From contig NZ_SMGI01000003.1 in assembly GCF_004346845.1 (NCBI RefSeq), positions 142,029 to 206,028 of the forward strand: a stretch of DNA of 64,000 bases. Direction: 5' to 3'. Below the pieces are notes generated by a model. That model was not told where the DNA came from. It ran no database searches and saw nothing but the letters and a program-made list of their open reading frames with translations. This document shows, piece after piece, positions 47,545 through 55,298 of this stretch. This DNA comes from Winogradskyella wandonensis (GTDB taxonomy: Bacteria; Bacteroidota; Bacteroidia; Flavobacteriales; Flavobacteriaceae). The position numbers and the translations under genes are program-made. Position 1 is the first letter of the stretch. Each line of letters opens with the position of its first letter.

Positions 47545-48150
47545 ATGGATTTATTTTCTGAAGAAAAACAGGTTTTCAACCTACCAGATGCAGAACTCAT
47601 TTATTATCCAAACTTTTTATCTAAGCAAGAAGCTGACCAACTCTTTGATACACTAAAACAAGAAACAGACTGGCAAGAAGACGACATTAAAATATTTGGC
47701 AAAGTCTATAAGCAACCGAGGTTAACGACACTTTACGGAGAAAACAATCAACCGTACGCCTATTCTAGTATAACCATGAACCCAAAACCATTTACGCATG
47801 AGGTTAAGGCCATAAAAACAAAAATTGAAACTAAAACAGAACATCAATTTAATACTGTATTACTTAATTTGTATAGAAATGGTAATGATAGTAATGGCTG
47901 GCATGCAGATAACGAAAAGGAATTAGGTAAAAATCCTGTTATTGCCTCCTTAACAATAGGAGAAGAACGACCATTTCATTTTAAACATCGAAAATTCAAA
48001 GAAGAACGCCATAAACTAATACTTAAGCATGGTAGCTTATTGATTATGAAAGGTGCTATGCAACACCACTGGCTACATCAAATAGCTAAAACCAAAAAAG
48101 CAATTGGAGAACGGATCAATCTTACATTTAGAAAACTGGTAAGTCTATAA
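47545..48150 (+). CDS. AlkB-type 2-oxoglutarate/Fe(II) dioxygenase
   Basis: A 201-residue oxygenase that removes alkyl lesions from DNA or RNA. The iron ligands are His and Asp in WHADNEKEL and His in HHWLHQI. Arg residues in RINLTFR bind 2-oxoglutarate. The nucleotide lid contains PRLTTLYGENNQPYAYS. Length and motifs resemble the ALKBH2/3-like bacterial group. It is divergent from the dipeptidase gene, with 26 bases between start codons. Confidence 0.92.
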   Translation: MDLFSEEKQVFNLPDAELIYYPNFLSKQEADQLFDTLKQETDWQEDDIKIFGKVYKQPRLTTLYGENNQPYAYSSITMNPKPFTHEVKAIKTKIETKTEHQFNTVLLNLYRNGNDSNGWHADNEKELGKNPVIASLTIGEERPFHFKHRKFKEERHKLILKHGSLLIMKGAMQHHWLHQIAKTKKAIGERINLTFRKLVSL

Positions 48151-48155
48151 AAATG

Positions 48156-48185
48156 AAAAGTCGAGATCCCTCAATCTCGACTTTT
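48156..48185 (+). terminator. Terminator after alkB-type gene
   Basis: A perfect 12-bp stem (AAAAGTCGAGAT/ATCTCGACTTTT) has a six-base loop and starts six bases after the stop. Confidence 0.88.
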
Positions 48186-48374
48186 CTAATTTGCTTTAAT
48201 TTTATGCTAGTAGATTCAGGGTTACTAAAGCCAACAACATAATGCAAATATTTAATTAATTAATCCATTGAACTAAAAACTAATTTAGTACACCACAAAT
48301 ATAAGAGCACATTTTAAATAGAACGATTAAAAACATTATTAATCGATGAAATACATTAAATTTTAACATTTATA

Positions 48375-48407
48375 GATAAAAAACACATTTTTACCGATAA
48401 AAAACAC
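48375..48407. promoter_or_regulatory. 12-bp direct repeat upstream of hydrolase gene
   Basis: GATAAAAAACAC occurs at 48375-48386 and 48396-48407, exactly 21 bases apart, which is two helical turns. The pair lies about 70 bases upstream of the promoter box of the hydrolase gene and may bind a regulator. Confidence 0.35.
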
Positions 48408-48474
48408 TATTAAACAAAGTTCTCTAATAAGATAAATAACAATAAGTCACTTATAATTCTTGTTATAGAAAGCG

Positions 48475-48482
48475 TAACTTTG
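48475..48482 (+). promoter_or_regulatory. -7 promoter box TAACTTTG
   Basis: TAACTTTG lies 21 bases before the hydrolase ATG. The nearest upstream TTG is only 12 bases away, so the -33 element is unclear. Confidence 0.5.
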
Positions 48483-48503
48483 CTAGACATTACGTAATAC
48501 ATC

Positions 48504-49430
48504 ATGAAAAAAATATTACATCTATTTTTCTGTTTGATAATTTCAACATCCTTCGCGCAACAAACGGACTTCGAAGAGAAAGAACTCACAGTTACTGATT
48601 TAATAGACGGAACACTCTTAGCTCCAAAAAATAATCGAGAAACCAATTTAGCTATCATAATAGCTGGTTCTGGTCCAACAAATAGAAACGGAAACCAAAA
48701 CTTTTTAAAGAGTAACAATTTAAAAAAGCTTGCAATAGCACTTTCTGAAAATGATATTTCATCCTTTAGATATGATAAGCGCATTGTTAAACAAATAAAA
48801 ACAGGAAAAGTCGATGTTAAGTCTATGCGTTTCGAGGATTTTGTGTCCGATGCTAAAGATGTTATTAATTACTTTAAGGCCGAAAATAAATACTCTAAAA
48901 TATATGTCATTGGCCATAGCCAAGGTAGTTTAGTAGGTATGCTTGCATTAGAAGAGGCAGATGGTTTTATTTCTCTAGCGGGTGCGGGACAAAAAATAGG
49001 AGACGTTATTATTGATCAGATTAACAATACGGCAAGACAATATGTAGAAGACACTAAAAGGGTTGTAACTAAATTACAAGCTGGTGAAATTGCAAATGAC
49101 TACCCGATTGCGCTAGCGTCTATGTTTAATCTAGACATCCAACCGTTTATGATATCTTGGATGGCATATAATCCGACGGAAATAATTTCAGAAATAAAAA
49201 AACCAATTCTAATCGTAAATGGTACTAAAGATTTACAAGTTTCTGAAGACGAAGCTAAACTGCTAGCGAAAGCAAATCCTAATGCTAAACTCCGAATTAT
49301 TGAAAACATGAATCATGTGTTATTTACCATTGAGGGCGATAGATTAGAAAATTCTAAATCCTATGGCGAATCGTTTAGACCGATTAATCCAGAATTAATT
49401 GATAGCATCGTCGAATTCATAAAGAATTAA
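48504..49430 (+). CDS. Secreted alpha/beta hydrolase
   Basis: A 308-residue exported hydrolase (signal peptide 1-19, ending TSFAQ). Catalytic elements are the oxyanion motif IAGSGPTNRNGN, nucleophile Ser139 in GHSQGS, Asp in VNGTKDLQV and His in NMNHVLF. It is a clear paralogue of the hydrolase at 51423-52358 in the next operon (shared RNGNQ, YDKR, GHSQGSLV, SLAG, MNHVL). Substrate is unknown; such proteins are often annotated as serine aminopeptidase-like lipases. Confidence 0.86.
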   Translation: MKKILHLFFCLIISTSFAQQTDFEEKELTVTDLIDGTLLAPKNNRETNLAIIIAGSGPTNRNGNQNFLKSNNLKKLAIALSENDISSFRYDKRIVKQIKTGKVDVKSMRFEDFVSDAKDVINYFKAENKYSKIYVIGHSQGSLVGMLALEEADGFISLAGAGQKIGDVIIDQINNTARQYVEDTKRVVTKLQAGEIANDYPIALASMFNLDIQPFMISWMAYNPTEIISEIKKPILIVNGTKDLQVSEDEAKLLAKANPNAKLRIIENMNHVLFTIEGDRLENSKSYGESFRPINPELIDSIVEFIKN

Positions 49431-49456
49431 AAGGAATTCCAAAAAACAACAATTAA

Positions 49457-49487
49457 AAAAGCCGTTTCATATCTGAAACGGCTTCTT
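49457..49487 (+). terminator. Terminator after hydrolase gene
   Basis: The stem GCCGTTTCA/TGAAACGGC (49461-49469 and 49474-49482) has a four-base loop and is followed by TTCTTT. Confidence 0.82.
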
Positions 49488-49670
49488 TACTAACTAACCA
49501 ACCAATCGTAATGAAAGCGTTTGTAGTATCGTCGGTAACCAGCCGACTTTCGCATTTATCATTACACTTTTATAAGAGCAAATGGCGTGCCAAACTTTAT
49601 TTTTAATAAAAAATATTATTCTTGTAACATTTAAAAATATTTGGCTACTAATATTTTAAATCATATCTTT

Positions 49671-49697
49671 ATGATATCATTTTAATATCATATTAAA
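49671..49697. promoter_or_regulatory. Two adjacent palindromes upstream of SPFH operon
   Basis: ATGATATCAT (49671-49680) is a perfect palindrome. Next to it TTTAATAT-C-ATATTAAA (49681-49697) is a perfect inverted repeat about one base. The submotif ATATCAT occurs in both, 11 bases apart. They lie 23 bases before the first ATG of the operon and are operator candidates, perhaps for the ribbon-helix-helix protein the operon encodes. Confidence 0.5.
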
Positions 49698-49719
49698 TCA
49701 ACTATTAAAATATTAAACC

Positions 49720-50580
49720 ATGAAAGAAGAAAAAATCATTGTCCCAGCTAACGGTTACCTTATGTTATTTGTGTTCTTAGTCCTATTCTTTGGGAGCATA
49801 GCGCTTATACCAATCTATCAAACACCTTGGCCAGTTATTGGTATTGTTGCAGCATTAATCATTGCCTTTGGGTTTTTAATGGTACAACCTAATGGCTCTC
49901 GTGTACTCTTACTATTCGGAAAGTATGTCGGTACTGTAAAAAAGAACGGTTACTACTGGGTAAATCCATTTTATACCAAAAAGAAAATATCGCTTCGCGC
50001 CAGTAACTTTGATAGTGAACGCTTAAAGGTCAACGATAAACTTGGTAATCCAGTTATGATTAGCACCATACTCGTATGGCGTGTGCAAAACACTTATAAA
50101 GCAGCTTTTGATGTCGATAATTACGAAAACTTTGTGCGTGTGCAAACGGATGCTGCAGTGCGTAAACTAGCTAGTATGTATCCTTACGATAACTTTGCCG
50201 ATGAGGGACATGACGAAGATATTACACTACGTTCTAGTGTTAATGAGGTAAGCAATGCCTTAGAAAAAGAAATCGACGAGCGTTTATCCATCGCTGGCAT
50301 CGAAGTATTAGAAGCACGTATTGGTTACTTAGCTTACGCGCAAGAAATCGCAAATGCCATGCTTAAACGCCAACAAGCAACAGCCATAGTTGCCGCTAGA
50401 CATAAAATTGTAGAAGGCGCGGTGAGCATGGTAGAAATGGCAATAGAAGAACTTAATAAAAAGAACGTTGTTGATTTAGACGAAGAGCGCAAAGCAGCTA
50501 TGGTGAGTAACCTTATGGTTGTTCTTTGTGGAGATAAAGATGCCTCTCCTGTTGTTAACACAGGAACTCTAAATCACTAA
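49720..50580 (+). CDS. SPFH/Band 7 domain membrane protein
   Basis: A 286-residue protein with two N-terminal hydrophobic helices (about 11-30 and 33-53) and a cytoplasmic SPFH (stomatin/prohibitin) domain (about 60-240). The domain shows LRASNFDSERLKVNDKLGNP and AYAQEIANAMLKRQQATAIV. Family members oligomerise at membranes and scaffold proteases or lipid microdomains. It is the first gene of a six-gene operon, two bases before the next ATG. Palindromes upstream suggest specific control. Confidence 0.88.
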   Translation: MKEEKIIVPANGYLMLFVFLVLFFGSIALIPIYQTPWPVIGIVAALIIAFGFLMVQPNGSRVLLLFGKYVGTVKKNGYYWVNPFYTKKKISLRASNFDSERLKVNDKLGNPVMISTILVWRVQNTYKAAFDVDNYENFVRVQTDAAVRKLASMYPYDNFADEGHDEDITLRSSVNEVSNALEKEIDERLSIAGIEVLEARIGYLAYAQEIANAMLKRQQATAIVAARHKIVEGAVSMVEMAIEELNKKNVVDLDEERKAAMVSNLMVVLCGDKDASPVVNTGTLNH

Positions 50581-50582
50581 TA

Positions 50583-50759
50583 ATGAACAAAAACCAGACA
50601 TATAGCATTGCTATTGGCAGTGCTATGGGCTTAAGTATAGGAACCACGATAGGTGCAGTAACAGGCAATATTGCTATGAGTTTAATTTACGGCTCTTTAA
50701 TCGGTACAATAATAGGTGCTGTTATTGCTATGGTAGTTTTTAAAAATACTGAAGACTAG
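50583..50759 (+). CDS. Small Gly-rich membrane protein (58 aa)
   Basis: A 58-residue protein with two hydrophobic segments rich in Gly, Ala and Ser with a glycine-zipper look (IAIGSAMGLSIGTTIGA; SLIGTIIGAVIAMVVF). It starts two bases after the SPFH stop. It probably inserts in the membrane and may pack with the SPFH helices. I do not recognise a named family. Confidence 0.75.
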   Translation: MNKNQTYSIAIGSAMGLSIGTTIGAVTGNIAMSLIYGSLIGTIIGAVIAMVVFKNTED

Positions 50760-50776
50760 AAAAAATACACCAAATA

Positions 50777-50935
50777 ATGAAAGAATATAAAGTTGTTCAC
50801 CTAAAATTAGGTTGGAAAAACCGCCTTCAAGCATTAGAAGACATACTTAATCAGTATGCTCGCGAAGGATGGATAGTTAAAGAAATGGGACATGGTTGGA
50901 CCAGTGCCATATTAGAAAGAGATAAAAATAGATAA
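50777..50935 (+). CDS. Small DUF4177-like protein (52 aa)
   Basis: A 52-residue protein, MKEYKVVHLKLGWKNRLQ, with a helix and then YAREGWIVKEMGHGW, which is the DUF4177 layout (strand, helix, GW turn, strand). It is 17 bases after the small membrane protein and two bases before the next gene. Function is unknown. Confidence 0.75.
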   Translation: MKEYKVVHLKLGWKNRLQALEDILNQYAREGWIVKEMGHGWTSAILERDKNR

Positions 50936-50937
50936 AA

Positions 50938-51426
50938 ATGAAAATTTTTAAAGAACAACAACGATTTACGCAATCGTGGCTAATAATACTCATATTGGTT
51001 AGTATGGTTGTTCCTGTAGCTGTTATTCTCAAAGATACAGACAAGATGCCTCTGACCGAATTAATTATTGCCTTGGCTGTTATTATAATAACACCATGCA
51101 TCATTTTTATATTTCAGCTTAACACAAGGATTGACGAAGAAGGCATACATTATCAATTTTTCCCATTTCATTTAAAATACCGCTTAATTAAATGGAACGA
51201 GATAAATAAAAGTTATGTTAGAACCTATGACCCTATTGGCGAATACGGTGGCTGGGGATTAAAAGGAGGATTTTTATGGAAAAAATCCAAAGGCATTGCC
51301 ATTAATGTAAAAGGCGATATAGGTATACAGCTAGAGTTAACTAGTGGAAAGAAAATTTTAATAGGTACGCAAAAGAAAGCACAAGCCGAAAGCACCTTAG
51401 AAAACTATAAACATAAAATGTCATGA
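50938..51426 (+). CDS. Membrane protein with PH-like domain
   Basis: A 162-residue protein. It has two hydrophobic helices (about 14-33 and 42-60) and a soluble C-terminal domain (66-160; TRIDEEGIHYQFFPFH, KWNEINKSYVRTYDP, KKILIGTQKKAQAESTL). The strand order and final helix resemble bacterial PH-like (bPH) domains. Its stop overlaps the next ATG by four bases. It belongs to the SPFH operon. Confidence 0.72.
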   Translation: MKIFKEQQRFTQSWLIILILVSMVVPVAVILKDTDKMPLTELIIALAVIIITPCIIFIFQLNTRIDEEGIHYQFFPFHLKYRLIKWNEINKSYVRTYDPIGEYGGWGLKGGFLWKKSKGIAINVKGDIGIQLELTSGKKILIGTQKKAQAESTLENYKHKMS

Positions 51427-52358
51427 AAACAATTTTACTAAGCTTTGCATTTTGCTTTTCGCTCTTTGTATTAGGGCAAAACCAAATTGCGTCAGAAGAA
51501 AAGCTTTTAATGAATGATAGCATTCAGTTACCAGGAACGTTAACCTATACTTCAGAATTAAAAACGCAGCCGCTAGTTATATTTGTTCAAGGCTCGGGAA
51601 ATCCAGATAGAAATGGCAACCAACCAGCAATGGGCGTAAATATTAATTATATTAAACTGCTTAGAGATAAATTGAATAAAAATGGTATTGCTTTTTATAG
51701 TTACGATAAACGAAATGTGACTAAAGAGAACATGCCATATTTACTAAAAAGCTTTGTGTTTGACGATTTAGTTACTGATGTCACTACAGCTATCGATGCC
51801 TTTAAAAATGATGAGCGATTTTCGTATATTACCTTAATTGGTCATAGTCAAGGCTCGTTAGTGGCAATGCTAGCCGTAAACGAAAACGTAGACAAGTTTG
51901 TATCATTAGCTGGACTTGGAGAACCTGTAGATTTGGCATTAACACGCCAAATAACCGCACAAAGTGCGCAATTAGGAGAAAAAACTAAAGCACACTTTAA
52001 GGAGCTTAAAGAAACGGGAGAGATAAAAAATGTTGACCCATTACTTATCTCCATTTTTGCTAAACAAAATCTTCCCTTTTTTAAGAATTACATTAAGTAC
52101 AATCCAGCAGAAGTTATTAAAACGCTAACGATTCCTGCACTTGTAATAAATGGTAAAAAGGATATACAAGTCTTAGTAAATGATGCCAATTTATTGCACG
52201 CTGCTAAGCCAGATTCAGAACTTGTAATAATCGATAAAATGAATCATGTCCTTAAAATTATCGAAAAAGACAGTGATAACCTAGCATCTTACACGTCTCC
52301 TAACTTTCCATTATCTGAAGAGTTGGTAACGGTAATTTCAAATTTTGTAAAACAGTAA
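51423..52358 (+). CDS. Secreted alpha/beta hydrolase in SPFH operon
   Basis: A 311-residue exported hydrolase (signal peptide about 1-18, ending LFVLGQ). Catalytic elements are VQGSGNPDRNGNQ, nucleophile Ser142 in GHSQGS, Asp in VINGKKDIQV and His in KMNHVLK. It is paralogous to the 48504 gene 2 kb upstream, though each has its own transcript. ATG overlap with the PH-like gene shows translational coupling within the operon. Substrate is unknown. Confidence 0.86.
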   Translation: MKTILLSFAFCFSLFVLGQNQIASEEKLLMNDSIQLPGTLTYTSELKTQPLVIFVQGSGNPDRNGNQPAMGVNINYIKLLRDKLNKNGIAFYSYDKRNVTKENMPYLLKSFVFDDLVTDVTTAIDAFKNDERFSYITLIGHSQGSLVAMLAVNENVDKFVSLAGLGEPVDLALTRQITAQSAQLGEKTKAHFKELKETGEIKNVDPLLISIFAKQNLPFFKNYIKYNPAEVIKTLTIPALVINGKKDIQVLVNDANLLHAAKPDSELVIIDKMNHVLKIIEKDSDNLASYTSPNFPLSEELVTVISNFVKQ

Positions 52359-52360
52359 AA

Positions 52361-52528
52361 ATGGCTAAGAAAAAAGCATTTGCATTACGACTTAACGAAG
52401 AAATGCTAAAGGCTATTGAGAAATGGGCTACGGACGAATTTCGCAGTACCAATGGCCAAATAGAATGGATGCTCATGCAATACCTTAAAGAACATAAAAG
52501 ACAACCCAAACAAAAAGATAAAGAGTGA
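52361..52528 (+). CDS. Small Arc-like ribbon-helix-helix protein (55 aa)
   Basis: A 55-residue protein: MAKKKAFALRLNEEML with the N-terminal beta ribbon (KAFALRL) that dimeric RHH proteins lay in the major groove. Two helices follow (EEMLKAIEKWATDEF and STNGQIEWMLMQYLKEH). The fold assignment is good. It starts two bases after the hydrolase stop and its own stop is in the terminator stem. Being the last gene, it may repress the operon at the upstream palindromes (inference). Confidence 0.78.
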   Translation: MAKKKAFALRLNEEMLKAIEKWATDEFRSTNGQIEWMLMQYLKEHKRQPKQKDKE

Positions 52529-52549
52529 CTTTAATAGTCACTTTTTTTG
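52524..52549 (+). terminator. Terminator of SPFH operon
   Basis: The perfect 7-bp stem AGTGACT/AGTCACT with a five-base loop is followed by six T. It overlaps the stop codon of the RHH gene. Confidence 0.88.
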
Positions 52550-52586
52550 TGTTTCAATTTTTGTATTTTGCTGAAATATTTTATTT

Positions 52587-54335
52587 ATGAAAAGCCTCTT
52601 TAAGAATACTTTAATTTTTATCTCACTTTTATTTTTCTCTAATATAGTCGCCTCACAGGAATTGACTATTGAAAGTGTCAATGAAAACAGCTCTAAAAAA
52701 TTTGAGATACCCGTTTTAATAAGTAACATCTCATTCAATGAGTTTGAAATTGAATTATCTACACTTGATTCAATAGCTAAATTCAGAGATATTAACTTAA
52801 AAAACTACGAAGATTCTTTTACGGTTGAAGTCAATAATTATAGTAGCTCTATTAAATTTAAATCAAAAGAGACTATAAATATTAGTACTGAGACTTTATT
52901 CAATATTGAAATAAAAACAGATGAGAGTTTTGTAAAAAAAGATATTATTCAAGTTCAAAAAGTAGATTTTTATAATAATAAAGAGAAAGTAAATATTAAT
53001 GTTATAAGTAAAGAATCAACTGCTATTGTAAAAGCTCCATTATTCACAAAAGACACAATAGTTTTTGGACTTTTAATGTTGGCTCTTGGAATCGTATTTT
53101 TTTCTGAATCCAAAGAGCAAGGATTTTGGTCAAAATTCTACAAAATAGTTCCAGGACTTTTTGTTGCTTATATGATACCCGCTTTTTTAACTACATCAGG
53201 ACTTATCGCTCCAGAATGGGAAACAATTTCAGAAGACAATAAAATAATATCCCATAGCACAAACTTATACTACATGGCTAGCCGCTATTTGTTACCAGCA
53301 GCGTTAGTTTTAATGACGTTAAGTATAGACCTCAAAGGTGTTTTTAATTTAGGCTGGAAAGCCTTAGTGATGTTTTTTGCTGGTACTGTTGGTATCGTCA
53401 TCGGTGGCCCAATTGCGCTTCTTTTAATTGCACAAATCAGCCCAGATTTAATAGGCGTTACTGGCCCAGATGCGGTTTGGAGAGGACTTTCTACATTAGC
53501 TGGTAGTTGGATTGGTGGTGGTGCCAACCAAACAGCAATGCTAGAGATTTATGGTTATAATCAGAAGCTGTACGGCGGAATGGTATTCGTAGATATCGTC
53601 GTTGCCAATATTTGGATGGCTTTAATTTTAATAGGCATTGGTAAACGCAATCGCTTTAATAAATGGTTAAAAGCCGACACAAAAGCAATTGAAGATTTAA
53701 AGGATAAAGTCTCTAAATTCTCGGAAAGTGTAAAACGAAATCCATCGTTAACAGATATTATGATTATTGCCGCTATTGCTTTTGGTGCAGTTAGCTTTGC
53801 ACATTTAGCATCGGATTATTTGGGACCTTATTTTGATACTGTTGTGAGTAATATCGAAAACCCTACTACCAGAAATATATTTACGTTTTTAGGTTCTAAA
53901 TTCTTTTGGATGATTAGTATTGCTACTTTAATTGCCATTGGTCTTTCCTTTACAAAAGCCAGAAACTATGAGGGTGCTGGTGCTAGTAAATTTGGCAGTG
54001 TCTTTATTTACATATTAGTCGCAACTATTGGTATGAAGATGGATTTAACCCTAATTTTTGATAACGGCTTACTAATTCTTGTAGGTTTAGTATGGATGAC
54101 CATCCATGCACTATTACTCATTGGCGTAGCCAAATTGATTAAAGCACCTTACTTTTTCTTAGCAGTAGGAAGCCAAGCTAATGTTGGTGGTGCAGCCTCT
54201 GCTCCTATTGTTGCTTCTGCGTTTCACCCATCTTTAGCAACTGTTGGTGTACTGTTAGCCGTATTTGGATATGCAGTTGGTACTATTGCTGCGATTGGTT
54301 GTACTATTTTGATGCAAATTGTATCCGGAGCTTAG
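52587..54335 (+). CDS. DUF819 membrane protein with secreted N-terminal domain
   Basis: A 582-residue protein. Residues about 165-582 are the DUF819 family, with ten or so helices (for example YLLPAALVLMTLSIDLKG, AGSWIGGGANQTAM and ASAPIVASAFHPSL), a putative transporter of unknown substrate. Unusually it begins with a signal peptide (1-23, ending IVASQ) and a beta-rich domain (about 24-150; FEIPVLISNISFNEFEIELS). DUF819 proteins are normally about 380-420 residues and lack this part. The extension looks cohesin-like, but that is only a fold guess. It is followed directly by a lipoprotein gene. Confidence 0.83.
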   Translation: MKSLFKNTLIFISLLFFSNIVASQELTIESVNENSSKKFEIPVLISNISFNEFEIELSTLDSIAKFRDINLKNYEDSFTVEVNNYSSSIKFKSKETINISTETLFNIEIKTDESFVKKDIIQVQKVDFYNNKEKVNINVISKESTAIVKAPLFTKDTIVFGLLMLALGIVFFSESKEQGFWSKFYKIVPGLFVAYMIPAFLTTSGLIAPEWETISEDNKIISHSTNLYYMASRYLLPAALVLMTLSIDLKGVFNLGWKALVMFFAGTVGIVIGGPIALLLIAQISPDLIGVTGPDAVWRGLSTLAGSWIGGGANQTAMLEIYGYNQKLYGGMVFVDIVVANIWMALILIGIGKRNRFNKWLKADTKAIEDLKDKVSKFSESVKRNPSLTDIMIIAAIAFGAVSFAHLASDYLGPYFDTVVSNIENPTTRNIFTFLGSKFFWMISIATLIAIGLSFTKARNYEGAGASKFGSVFIYILVATIGMKMDLTLIFDNGLLILVGLVWMTIHALLLIGVAKLIKAPYFFLAVGSQANVGGAASAPIVASAFHPSLATVGVLLAVFGYAVGTIAAIGCTILMQIVSGA

Positions 54336-54386
54336 TTGTTTTTTAAAACAAAAATGAGATATTTGTCCACTAAAAAATTTCCTATA

Positions 54387-55109
54387 ATGAAAGCGTTTCA
54401 AAATCTACTATATATCATTCTTATCTCATTAATTGTATCGTCTTGCAATTCTGAGACAGAAAAAAACTTTACCTTAAATGGGTCTGTTAAAGGTTTAAAA
54501 AAAGGTGTGGTATATCTTCAAAAAGAGGACGGAACGTCCATAGTAGATTTAGATTCTGTAGTTATAAAAGGCACCTCAGATTTCACCCTTAAAACTAACA
54601 TAGACGAGCCTATTTTGCTGTATCTTAAGCTACATAAAAATGATGGGCAAGAACATTTTATCCCATTTTTTGCCGATAAAGGTATAACTGAAATTAAAAC
54701 AACGCTAAAACGATTTACAAGTGATGCCAAAATAACTGGCTCTGAGCAGCAAGTGCTTTTAGAAGAATATCTAAAATTAATGTCTGACTTTAATGATAGT
54801 AACTTAGACCTAATAAAAGCAAATTTTGAAGCCGCGAAGCGCAATGATACCATTACCTCAGATTCTTTAGCCAAACGTTCTAACCGATTATTAAAGCTTA
54901 AATACGCATCTACAATAAATTTTGCATTGAACCATGGTGATAGCGAAGTTGCACCTTACCTAGCACTTTACGAAGCACCTAATGCAAGCGTAAAATATCT
55001 AGATAGCATCTACAACAATCTTACAGATAAAGTGAAGCAATCGTACTACGGTAAAACTTTAGGAAAAGCTTTAAACGATTTTAAAAAAGCGCAAGACAGT
55101 ATTAAGTAA
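54387..55109 (+). CDS. DUF4369 lipoprotein
   Basis: A 240-residue lipoprotein. Starting at the ATG at 54387 gives a type II signal ending LIVSSC, with the lipidated Cys about residue 20. A DUF4369 domain follows (LNGSVKGLKKGVVYLQKEDG, LDSVVIKGTSDFTL, FADKGITEI). In many Bacteroidota proteins DUF4369 precedes a thioredoxin-like domain. Here the chain ends in a helical region with no CxxC, so the redox part is absent. Starts at 54336 (TTG) or 54354 (ATG) would spoil the signal. Confidence 0.8.
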   Translation: MKAFQNLLYIILISLIVSSCNSETEKNFTLNGSVKGLKKGVVYLQKEDGTSIVDLDSVVIKGTSDFTLKTNIDEPILLYLKLHKNDGQEHFIPFFADKGITEIKTTLKRFTSDAKITGSEQQVLLEEYLKLMSDFNDSNLDLIKANFEAAKRNDTITSDSLAKRSNRLLKLKYASTINFALNHGDSEVAPYLALYEAPNASVKYLDSIYNNLTDKVKQSYYGKTLGKALNDFKKAQDSIK

Positions 55110-55178
55110 GTGCTTCTTTTCTTGGCTTGATATTTCGTTTTTAAAAACCTAACTTCGTTTAACATCCTATATAGTTCT

Positions 55179-55231
55179 GTTGCTGAGCAAGTCGAAGCAT
55201 TACCAACTAACCATATCTTATCGTTATGTGC
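55179..55231. repeat. Left flank element of serine hydrolase gene
   Basis: GTTGCTGAG (55179-55187) and GTTATGTGC (55223-55231) have exact reverse complements to the right of the gene, at 56674-56682 and 56571-56579. The segment also contains GCAAGTCGAAGC, a type of short dispersed intergenic sequence. Confidence 0.35.
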
Positions 55232-55298
55232 ATGCTAAAAAAAAGAAACTGTAACGTCAATACATTTTTTTAATCCTTAAAGGAAACCAAAAGAACAA

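Larger units (their letters stand above)
48151..48503. other. Noncoding region of 353 bp
   Basis: No credible gene is seen. It holds the terminator after alkB at its left end, a very AT-rich middle, a 12-bp direct repeat (GATAAAAAACAC at 48375 and 48396) and a -7 promoter box for the next gene. Confidence 0.6.

Noticed and set aside
49511..49606. A 31-codon frame after the hydrolase terminator
   Set aside because: There is no ribosome binding site or conserved pattern; it lies between a terminator and operator palindromes and is too short to support.
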